Shown: positions 47,527-56,792 of the stretch, piece by piece
How the letters are laid out: every line of letters starts with the position of its first letter
Numbering within the stretch: position 1 is the stretch's first letter
Source: Micropterix aruncella
Lineage: Eukaryota; Arthropoda; Insecta; Lepidoptera; Micropterigidae
Assembly (NCBI GenBank): GCA_944548615.1
Contig: OX155957.1
Location: 26,101,953-26,165,952, forward strand
Reading direction: 5' to 3'
Length of the DNA stretch: 64,000 nucleotides
The notes under the pieces: generated by a model
Seen by the model: the letters and a program-made list of their open reading frames with translations, nothing else
Database searches by the model: none
What the model was told of the DNA's origin: nothing
Position numbers and translations under genes: made by a program

Positions 47527-48851
47527 TTTGGGAGCTAATGGGCCCATGCTGAGTTGTCCACGAAGACCCATTCTGTTCGGGGTTGGTCACACTCACGGGT
47601 TGGTCACAACACCCATCCGGCGGCCTCCACGCATGAAGTGCGAGCCCGGGCAGGACTCTGGCCTTAGGGCTAGTTTCCCTAGGAATCAACCTTCTGGCGC
47701 TCCTGGACGGTCTGCGCACCGTTCGGCGTAAGCCAATCGACTGTACACTCTGACTAACAACTTGAGTTGTCGACTACAACGGGCGAGCCCGTCACCACAG
47801 GGAGTTTTAACGATTAGTCGTTCTATCTCCCTGGAGTGAGCGTAGAAGCCTTTGGACATAAACAATCCGCCGTCAAGCTACGCCACAACCCGTAAGAGAC
47901 CAACGCCTTAACGCGAGATAGCCAGTAATGATTACCTGGCGGGCCCGACCCTCGCGCCCTTACTACCAATTGTGACCAGATTTCTCCAGTCTCTCGATTG
48001 GTTCTGAATTCGAGGTCGCTTGCGCGGTCCTCTCCCTTACGAAGCGGTGAAACGGTGAATACCGAATCTATCGCGGACCATGGCGCCCTTTGCCCGTCTC
48101 TTACCCGGGATCGGATGGCCAATGGTCAATTCAAGAGCAGTCGCCGTAAGGTACGCAACCACCCCCGCTCTATAGGAAACAATACAGCTTCCAGACTCCC
48201 CCGACTGTTAGTCATAGTGCACAATCGATTGGCTTGCGCCGCACGGTGCGCAGACCGTCCAGGAGCGCCAGAGGTTTGATTCCCAGGGGAAACTGACCAC
48301 GGCCAGAGTCCTACCCAGGTTCGCGCCCCGTGCGTGGAGGCCGTCGGATGGGCGTTGACCCGTGAGTGTGACCGACCCTGAACACATGGGTCTTCGTGGC
48401 CAGCCCAACATGGGCCCATTAGCTCCCAAACTCTGACTAACAGTCGGGGGAGTCTGGAAGCAGTACTGTTTTCTATAGAGCGGGGGTGGTTGCGGACCTT
48501 GCGGCGACTGCTCTTGAAACGACCATCGGCTACCCGATCCTGGGTGAACAGCCGGGCAAAGGATGTCGTGGTCCGCGATAGATTCGGTATATACCGTTTC
48601 ACCGCTTCGTAAGGGAGAGGACCGCACAAACGACCTCGAACTCGTGACCAATCGAGAGACTGGAGTAATCTAGTCGTAATTGGAAGTAAGGGCGTGAGTG
48701 TACGCCCGCTGGGTAACACTCCTGGCTATCTCGCGGCTAAGGCGTTGGTCTCTTACGGGCGTCTTCTGCGCTCACTTCAGGGAGACAGAACGACTAATCG
48801 TTAAAACTTCCTGAGGTGACGGGTTCGCCCGTTGCAATTGACAACTCTAGT
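47527..48851 (-). repeat. Rep-A copy 12, split by copy 13
   Basis: The minus-strand pieces are 47527-47759 and 48443-48851, from gggagctaatgggccc to caactctagt. The two pieces join at ctctgactaaca|gtcggggg, as in unbroken copies, proving an insertion in between. Confidence 0.9.
47760..48429 (+). repeat. Rep-A copy 13, long form (670 bp), with perfect 13 bp target duplication
   Basis: It runs from acttgagttgtcgactac to cccattagctccca. actctgactaaca flanks it exactly (47747-47759 and 48430-48442). Both ends are intact relative to copies 6 and 12, so this is the best reference copy. No poly-A or microsatellite tail is present at either end. Confidence 0.94.
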
Positions 48852-50296
48852 TAATTGATTATAAAAACCATTATTTAACCAATGATAACAATCATAAATT
48901 TAAATTATTAGTGACATCTATCGCATTTTTATATAAGCTGATTACATCACAGAAATAATACGGAGAGATTAGAATGCCTTCCATTTGTCTGACGCGCCTA
49001 ATTATTATGTATTGAAACCTGTATGTAAATACTATTAAGATAGTATGAGCTACGATTAAAAAAAATATTTATTATTTATTTTATTTAGAGATTACAGTAT
49101 ACCGTAACGTCTACTGTAATCTAGTAGACGTTACGGTATCAGTACACCGTAGGGCTACTGAACTTAAGAGATGATTAATCAATGTTTGAAACTTTAAGTG
49201 CCATCTACTTAAGGCGTTTTAAAATAAAATCCTAGCTGCCGAAACGTAATACGGAATCGTGTAATCTAATAAATGACATGTTACAGGGTTATTGGGTTAT
49301 TTTGATATTTCAGAAGAGATTATTTGCTATCTATACAGCCATATTTACCTGTATGCAAAAACTAATAATTTCTGAGTTATATTTTTTTTTCAAACCTAGT
49401 TTTAGACCTATTTTGGTGAATATCAAAATAATAATTTAAAGTTTTTATTTTATCGTATCTGCATCATGGATTCCGTCAAACAGCCGTACCTACTTATTAA
49501 AAAAATGCGATTAAAAAGAAATGCCAAGGAAAGGGTATGACGATTCAGGGCGGGAAATGCTTAACGTGTACAAGTATTGACAAAATGTTAAGCATTTTTA
49601 TTAATATTTGTAAAACAAAAACGCCGATGTCAGAATTTATTATCTCTTTAGAAAGTCAATAAAATGGAGTAGTTTTTAGAGTAATTTTCTTATGGCATGA
49701 AATAAGAAAAAAATCTTTCAAAAACCTAATTTATTTTTTAATTTTGCTAATCGCCCAACTCGATCTATTATTATGTCTTTCACTAAAATACGGCTATTTC
49801 ATAAAGTCCGTATTATTTTAATATTAGCTTTTTATAAACATAATAAAATACAGTATGTTTTTAAGAAAAAACACAAAAAAATAGTAACTCCAAAGCTATT
49901 GATTTTTGAACAAAGGTAAATATGGCTGTATAGATAGCTAATATTATCCTCTACAACATCCCCAAAGGTATCTATCAAGGAACCAAAAACCTGTATAATC
50001 ATGGTATAACCTACGACGCAGTCGACGCATGACGCGGGTAAATAAGAATCTTGAAAGGAGTTCGCTTGTAGTGAAGTATTTTTTCCAATTTGGTTACCAT
50101 TTTCAAAAATTCGAAGCAAATCCTTGGTATTTTTCCATTAGATTTCTCAAGAGCAATACTTGTTTAACATATACCAGAGAAAATATATAGCGGCTTATAT
50201 AAGCGGTTTTTATATGTATAGCGGTTTTATATAAATTTGCATGTACCTATAATATATATTTTTTATATGATACATTTTTCTATATGTTAATTTATA
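48852..50296. other. AT-rich non-coding stretch with a perfect hairpin
   Basis: At 49100-49138 taccgtaacgtctact and its complement form a 16 bp perfect stem with a 7-base loop (gtaatct). Nothing else is recognisable; the frames are unconvincing. Confidence 0.4.
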
Positions 50297-50654
50297 TACG
50301 GGGTGAGTTTTAATTACCCGGCATCCTTGAAGGTAGTGAATCAGTATGAGCAGGTAAAATCTTTTGTTAAAAAATTCATATATTTTTTTATTTTTTTTTA
50401 TTTGAAAAGTAGTATAAAAAGCGCTGAGCACGATGCGCCATCTAGCGGTAGGTAAAATATCGCAAATATCGTTTGTTAGCTATATTGTACCTACCGATAG
50501 ATGGCGCAACGCGCTCAAACGCTTGTCAAACTTTTATTTAACAGTCAAGTTCTTCAAATTGTTAAGTAAAAAAAAACAAAAAACAAAAGTTGTTCAGTTG
50601 CTCTTACTGATTAACCCCTTTGAAGGATGACGGTTAATAAAAACTCACCCCGTA
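50297..50654. mobile_element. MITE-B copy 5 (best-preserved outer ends)
   Basis: acggggtgagttttaatta and ttaataaaaactcaccccgt are inverted, flanked by TAT-like sequence on both sides. The centre pairs gcgccatctagcggtaggta with tacctaccgatagatggcgc. Confidence 0.85.
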
Positions 50655-51249
50655 TGATAGCGGACCTATCATGTAGGTATATTCTTATAGGTACGGCGGG
50701 TAACAAGAATTTTCGTCAACTGCTCGTCGACTTTATATAACCCTGGCTACTTGCCGGGAAAGTCTTGGAGTGACACAGCCATGTTTTTCCATTTTAGTGA
50801 CCATTTTTTAAAATTCCTTTTGCTCGCTCCCGCCTAAATAACTCACATACTCCAGGCTACTGGGCTACTCCTCTAACCCCCCCCCCCCCCCCTTCTCTTT
50901 CTCTCTCATTTTTCCTGAGTATTTCGTCCACGTCACGTCCGCCATGCGGATAAAAGAGCCTTGATACTGCGCCGCCACATCTAGCCGAGTGCGGAAAACA
51001 ACGCATGCAAGTAACTCGTTATTCGATAATCTACATTTTGATAAGAACTGGAAAACTGAAAACTGCAGATGAAAGGAAAGGACCTGGGAGAGGTAGTATT
51101 TGACAAGCAGGTGCCCTCATGCTGCAGAGGGCGAGCATGGCCATTATTTGTATTTGATGGATGAACCTTCAAAATAATCATTCAAGGACTGACTTTTCTT
51201 TTTTCGAGCGGCGAATTCAAAAATAACCCAAATTTTATTTGTCTATTTT
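50655..51249. other. Unassigned stretch with a C run
   Basis: A run of ~18 C lies at 50877-50892 with a CT-rich continuation. No gene supported. Confidence 0.35.
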
Positions 51250-51630
51250 ATGAACTGGAAATCGGCTCATATCAGCGATAAACGATCGTTCACTGTGATG
51301 GAGCCGATTGTTCACAGGATCTCGCCCCATGCCATTCTTCGAGAAAAAGTGAATCAGTTTTTCACACAGAACCAAATTACTGTACTTATTCAAGCCTGGA
51401 AACTCCCCCATCTCAACCCGATCGAAAACCTCTGGGCTGTTTGCAAAAAACGGCTCTCCAAGATGGATTGTACATCGAAAACCAAGATGATCAGTGCAGT
51501 AGTTCAAGTATGGTTTAACCAAGATGAACTGAAAGAAAGCGTTTAAAAACCCCTGGTAAATGATATGCCTACAAGAGTGAAAGGTGTCATCAACGCAAAA
51601 GGATGACACGTTCTATATTAAAACTAACAA
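51250..51630 (+). pseudogene. Tc1-type transposase relic, C-terminal part
   Basis: The plus frame gives KVNQFFTQNQITVL, then HLNPIENLWAVCKKRLSKMD with the final catalytic Glu of DD34E, MISAVVQVWFN, and, after a stop near 51543, NDMPTRVKGVINAKG. The first two catalytic Asp blocks are missing or degraded. Related to 8690-8961. Confidence 0.85.
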
Positions 51631-51861
51631 CCTATAACCTACCAATACTGTTTTTGGTATTATTGTAGTATAGGCCCCTCTTCTAGTTTGTTGATTTTTT
51701 AAAGTCATCCGACTATATTCACCACGCTGATTCCGACCCTGCAATAATCTTTATTCGGTCTCAATAAATAATCAAGAGATAGGCATTCAAAGAATCGTCA
51801 AACCCATACATTTCCGTAGGTTGTTAGTTTTTTTAAATAAAACATAAACACCTATTTTTAA

Positions 51862-52190
51862 TAATAATAATAATAATAAACTCTTTATTTGCACTTAATA
51901 AGTATACAAAAAAGGCGAGCTTATTGCCACATGGCAATGTCTTACAGCTAACCTAAACAGAGTGGTACATGCGCGCATTGTGAAAATAAAGATTATTACA
52001 TAACATACAGACAAGTGGAAGAATTTAAGACTAATAATGCCCGAGGAGAGGAAATTGGGAGAGGAACAGGAGACGAAGGGAAGAACTGGTTACTTCTTAG
52101 AAAGGTAGTAATCCTTAAGGTGAGTCTTAAACGATGGTAAAGAAGGCGAGTTTCGTATATTTGCTGGGAGATCGTTCCATTTTTCCGAAG
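51862..52190 (-). pseudogene. LINE 3' end with (ATT)n tail
   Basis: The minus strand gives WNDLPANIRNSPSLPSFKTH and LKDYYLSKK ending in a stop: the last ~35 codons of a CR1-like LINE. The 3' UTR ends in a (TTA)n run read as aat repeats at 51860-51879. Confidence 0.82.
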
Positions 52191-53495
52191 GTTAGATTAG
52201 ATTTTTTTTAAACAATCTTAAAACTGAGTTTATTTTATTTTTAATGGAAATTTGTTTATTTTTTGTCTTGAAATTTTACGCGTTCGAAGCTTTTTTCTTT
52301 TACATTTAGTATTACAATGATCGTATCTAGTGGTATTTCTTTATTTTTTCGATTTTTGAGAAAGGGTCCTATACTGCAATAATTCCCTGTTTTTGTATGT
52401 TTATGTCCAATACAGCAATTATGGAAGAAAAATACTCTTTGTTCCAATTAATTCGCACGGTACCTACTGTAAGCACTGTCCGAACCCCTGCCTCAACGGC
52501 AAGCAGTCCAACGTAAACGAACGACTCTACGTCGACGGTCGCCGAATGAAACGAACAGTCGATCGCGTGTTTCAGAGCGCTTTGCACGCTTCCGTTGCCT
52601 GCGAAAGTTTTCGCGCCTCTTTTACGAAAATATACGACGCCGCCGCCGCGACGCACCGGCATAGTATTGCGTTTGTTTTGATTCGTTGTTTACCTCTCGC
52701 TTCAATAGAATGAATATAATTCATGGGAAAGATTTGAAGGATGTTGTTTTCATCACGCAGTAGTATTTGGTATTGTGTATAGTATATGTATATACTCGGA
52801 ATTGAGATCGCTTTATCTGTGTTTTTGCTATCATAATTTGTTAGCATTTCGAAAATAGTTTCGCTGATGAATAGAATATAAAAGAATTTATTTCTATTGC
52901 ACTACTTATGTGTTTTGGAATTGATTATATATAGTAACTGCTCACATCATTAGACTCAACGAGCATATCGATATTATTTCGAATTTTTCAATATTTATAA
53001 ACTTTTAAATCATTCTTACTCACTAATAATAATCATTTATTAATTGAAAAAATATTTCACTGTTTACATTGCATAGTCTGCCCAACTAGGGCGTAGTAAG
53101 ATACTAGTAGGATATCCGTACTAAGATATACTCCATGTGTGGCGATAATTTGGTTATATGTACCTACATATACATAGAAACAAAATAAAACAGAATAAAA
53201 TCTAATCAAGAATAAAACAGATAATTTAAACATGATTACAAATTACAAATTACAAATTATTTATTGAGTTCAAATTATGAGTAGATTCAATATACAAAAG
53301 TCTTAACCTAACTAGCCTGCCGCCTGTTCCAAGGTAGACAATTTATTTATATTATCCTAAGAAATCTATAATATTATATTTATATAAATAAACAAAATCA
53401 TAATGTAATAGAAATATCTTAATTACCTAATTAAAAATTCGTAAGAAAATGTCAATGAGCTATTGTTTTATTTTAAAACATGATAAAAATTTATG

Positions 53496-53502
<7 letters not shown>
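52191..53502. other. Non-coding stretch with a CpG-rich patch
   Basis: 52450-52680 is CpG-rich with frames open on both strands (52393-52713 plus, 52369-52662 minus), neither with a known domain. It could be a promoter or first exon of an unrecognised gene, or an old GC-rich transposon. The rest is AT-rich. Confidence 0.35.

Positions 53503-53563
<61 letters not shown>
53503..53563. repeat. (TA)n tract at the left edge of the Penelope dimer
   Basis: About 60 bases of TA dinucleotides. The palindrome starts ~30 bases to its right. Confidence 0.95.
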
Positions 53564-53566
<3 letters not shown>

Positions 53567-53857
53567 ATATTTTAAGGGTGTAAATTTTTTTAAATTATTT
53601 TCAATAATATATAAAATTAGATTCATGAAAAGTTACTTATCTGGGGTCCTGGTGGACCAGAAACATTTTACCGATAGTTAATGTCCTCTTTAAATACTTA
53701 GGGCAGCAGCACCTGTTTCCGCAATTGATAATTTATGATGTTCTTAGTTATTGCAGCCGAATTACTGTATGCCCTTGGATGTAATAAGTATAGGAGGATG
53801 GTTTCTGTAACAGAAATGGATGTTAGTAACTTATTTTAGAAGAAATTATATGATTGA

Positions 53858-53893
53858 GAATATTTCGACACAAGTCGTATTCATCTCCATGAC
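53858..53893 (-). ncRNA. Hammerhead-like motif in the Penelope 3' region (minus copy)
   Basis: The minus strand reads gagatgaata, cgacttgtgtcg, aaatattc: GAUGA, a CGAC/GUCG stem and GAAA in hammerhead order. It aligns with the motif of the related element at 43903 (gacga, cggctgagccg, aaatattg) while flanking bases differ, suggesting a conserved structure. Confidence 0.42.
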
Positions 53894-54085
53894 ATTTCTG
53901 ATAGAACAATTTTTTCAAAATTTAAATTTAAAAAAACTGAACATAGAGAAATGGGTTAATAATATTTTGCAATATCGTTATAATACACTATAACCGACCT
54001 TGAAAAACATTATTGATAATGATTTTTAAATGAAAAATATTAATAAGCTTTTAATGAATATGTCTGAACAAATATAATTACTGTA

Positions 54086-56713
54086 TTAATTTTGCCTATT
54101 CAGACCGGGACCCTTGCAAGCGCCTAAAATATTTATAAAAGCCAACTCCCAAGATTTAACGTCTCTTTCTTTAGCGTTATCGCCAAGGCACTTAATAATT
54201 TTTACTTTAAAACAATTATCAAAAGTTAAATTGTGTGCCTTAGCATGCAATGCTATTGGAAGTTGACTATCATTGCCTACGCTGGCCCTGTGATTATTTA
54301 ACCTAATGCTAAGAGGTGTAGTTGTTTCCCCAATATAAAATGCATTGCAGGTCTGGCAAAGTAATTGATATACAATATTTTTTGAAATGCAACTACTATT
54401 AAAAGGAACTCTGTAACTATTAGGAGTGTTAGGACTAGTAAAATAAATGCTTCGATCTAATAAAGGACATGTTTTACAACGTGATCGACCACAAGGCTGT
54501 AGGCCAAAATTTTTGTTATTACTAAGATAATTTTGATTATTTTTATTAAGTATTGATTTTAAATTAGGAGGTTTCCGAAATGATAAAATTGGTGGTATAT
54601 CTAATAAACCTTTGGTTGATGGGTCGTTAGCTATAATAGGGAATAAATCTGCTAAAATAGGTCGCAGTTTCTCAGTGCCAGGAAAATAAGTAGTACTCAG
54701 AAAGATTTTATTTTGATTTAAATTTGAAACCAATTTAGGTTTAGGTGAAAATTTTGTTTCGGAATTTATTATATTTTTATCTAACAAAGAGGCAGGATAA
54801 TTTCTTTCTATTAGTGATTTTTTAAGATTGGAAAGGTACTTATCTAAATTTTCTTTATTATTAATTAAACGGTGTCCGCGAATTGACATTGAATATGGAA
54901 TTGACTTTTTGGTATGAAACGGATGACAGCTATCGAAATGTAGGTATTGCTCTTTGTTTGTAGGTTTTATATGAATTGCAGTTTTAATGGTGCCTTCGGA
55001 TAGAGTTAGATCAACGTCTAAGAATGTAATTTGATTTTCTGATATAGTGTATGTAAAATCTAAGGGTCCGAAATTATTTAAATCTGTAAGGAAGTCAGTG
55101 AGTGTGTCATGTCCATGTGGCCAAAACAGTATAATATCATCAATAAACCTATACCACATTAGTGGTTGTAAATTTTGAGTAAGAAGAAAATTATTTTCTA
55201 ATAACCCCATGAAAAGATTCGCATAAGAAGGGGCCATTCTTGTTCCCATTGCTGTACCTTTAATTTGGAGATAAAATTCATCTTCAAAAGAAAAAGCATT
55301 CTTAGTGAGGACGAATTCAGCCAACTTACAAAGAAAATTTGTAGAAGGAATTTGGGGGCTGGGTCTTTGATTAAGGTAATGGGAAATCGCTTCTAAGCCT
55401 AAATCATGGGGAATATTAGTATAAAGAGAGACAGCGTCAATTGTAACAAGTAATAAGTTGTCAGTCTTAGGAATTGTGGTATTTTTTAGAATCTCGATAA
55501 AATGGTAACTATCTTTAATGTGTGACTTGAGATTTTTTACAAATGGCTGTAGAAAGTAATCGACAAAAGCTGAAATTCTTTCTGTGGGTGAGTTAAAACT
55601 AGCTACTATCGGTCTTCCTGGATTATTAGGTTTATGAATTTTTGGCAATAAGTACAAATTTGGTGTTCTGATAGGGTTAGGAATTAAAGTGTTAACATCT
55701 TCATCTGATAATTTTTCAATGGTTTTTTGTTGTTCAATATATTTTTTTATTGTATTAGCAAAATTTTGATTCGGATCACTATATAATTTTTTATAGGAAG
55801 TTTCGTCTCTGAGTTGCCTCAAACCTTCAGCTACATAGTCTGTTTTATTAAGGATGACTGTAGTTGAACCTTTATCAGCTGGCAAAATGATGATATTGGT
55901 ATCTTTGCTTAGGTTGTTAAGAGCTGAAAGTTCATCAGATGTTAAGTTAGGTGTAGGTTTGAGGCTGTTTAAAAATGTTGGTTGTGTAACTTTGTTCATT
56001 AAAACTGTAATAAATATTTCTACAGGATGATTTTTTGGAAGAGAGGGTGGCTCTTTATTAGAATATTGTCGAAATTTTGCCAGTGCGTCATGTAATTTAC
56101 TATTATTACCATTTTTGTCCCTTGAATGCCAAAACTCACGCCATCTCAAATTACGACAAAATTTTGCTATATCATTTCCAAAACTGAAATGGTCAACTTT
56201 GGGAGTTGGTGTGAAATTTAGCCCTTTAGATAAAACTGAATATTCATTATGGTTTATAATTTTTGAGGACAAGTTTTTTACGACAAGTCTATCGTTATTT
56301 ATAGGAACCTGTGCAGCATTAGAATTTGTAACTGATGGTATCAAATTTTCAATAATTGGGATTTCTAAAGGAACTTGTGTAGGTTCGGGATGCATATCTG
56401 CATGAGAATAATTGTTTATAAAATGACGATTAGCTGAGAATTTGTTTTGTGATGAATATAAGGGAATGTTTTCGTTATTGTTATAATTTGAAACAGGATT
56501 TGAATTATATCTCGTATAATTTTGTTGTGTAGAGTTGTTGATTTTGTGAAAAATTTGTAAATTATGAAACTTATTTTCGTGTTTTAGCCTAATATTGTTT
56601 AAATCAATTACAGAACTGCTAACTATTTCACTAGCATATATATAATGCATTGGAGAATACATTTCTATCAAATCAACATAATATATAAGAGACCTTAAAT
56701 GTTTATCTACCAA
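54086..56713 (-). CDS. Penelope-like reverse transcriptase with GIY-YIG endonuclease (minus copy)
   Basis: The protein is identical, from LVDKHLR onward, to the plus-strand copy at 56786-59452, whose entry describes the motifs. In this copy the arm ends just upstream of HNEYKV: reading back, an in-frame TAA lies 5-6 codons before ITFVLH and no ATG is available, so the translation begins at a non-ATG codon or the frame is 5' truncated. The rest is open to the natural stop. It is one arm of the inverted dimer. Without its own start codon it is unlikely to be expressed as drawn. Confidence 0.9.
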   Translation of the reverse strand: MVDKHLRSLIYYVDLIEMYSPMHYIYASEIVSSSVIDLNNIRLKHENKFHNLQIFHKINNSTQQNYTRYNSNPVSNYNNNENIPLYSSQNKFSANRHFINNYSHADMHPEPTQVPLEIPIIENLIPSVTNSNAAQVPINNDRLVVKNLSSKIINHNEYSVLSKGLNFTPTPKVDHFSFGNDIAKFCRNLRWREFWHSRDKNGNNSKLHDALAKFRQYSNKEPPSLPKNHPVEIFITVLMNKVTQPTFLNSLKPTPNLTSDELSALNNLSKDTNIIILPADKGSTTVILNKTDYVAEGLRQLRDETSYKKLYSDPNQNFANTIKKYIEQQKTIEKLSDEDVNTLIPNPIRTPNLYLLPKIHKPNNPGRPIVASFNSPTERISAFVDYFLQPFVKNLKSHIKDSYHFIEILKNTTIPKTDNLLLVTIDAVSLYTNIPHDLGLEAISHYLNQRPSPQIPSTNFLCKLAEFVLTKNAFSFEDEFYLQIKGTAMGTRMAPSYANLFMGLLENNFLLTQNLQPLMWYRFIDDIILFWPHGHDTLTDFLTDLNNFGPLDFTYTISENQITFLDVDLTLSEGTIKTAIHIKPTNKEQYLHFDSCHPFHTKKSIPYSMSIRGHRLINNKENLDKYLSNLKKSLIERNYPASLLDKNIINSETKFSPKPKLVSNLNQNKIFLSTTYFPGTEKLRPILADLFPIIANDPSTKGLLDIPPILSFRKPPNLKSILNKNNQNYLSNNKNFGLQPCGRSRCKTCPLLDRSIYFTSPNTPNSYRVPFNSSCISKNIVYQLLCQTCNAFYIGETTTPLSIRLNNHRASVGNDSQLPIALHAKAHNLTFDNCFKVKIIKCLGDNAKERDVKSWELAFINILGACKGPGLNRQN

Positions 56714-56745
56714 AACTTTGTATTCATTGTGTAAAACAAATGTAA

Positions 56746-56792
56746 TTTTTTAACTTTAACTTTAACTTTAAGGTTTAATTATGCAATGGAGA
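56746..56792. other. Spacer at the dimer centre with taactt repeats
   Basis: The unpaired centre holds about three tandem ttaact units, then ttaaggtttaattatgcaat. It supplies the ATG of the plus-strand frame at 56786, so only that copy gains a start codon. Confidence 0.8.

Noticed and set aside
48126..48719. 197-codon minus frame and other frames of 60-100 codons in Rep-A copies
   Set aside because: Frames are not conserved between copies (stops and shifts differ), and no domain is recognisable; they reflect the GC-rich repeat.
56115..56405. 96-codon frames antisense to the Penelope frames (also 57133-57423)
   Set aside because: Mirror shadows of the real reading frame.
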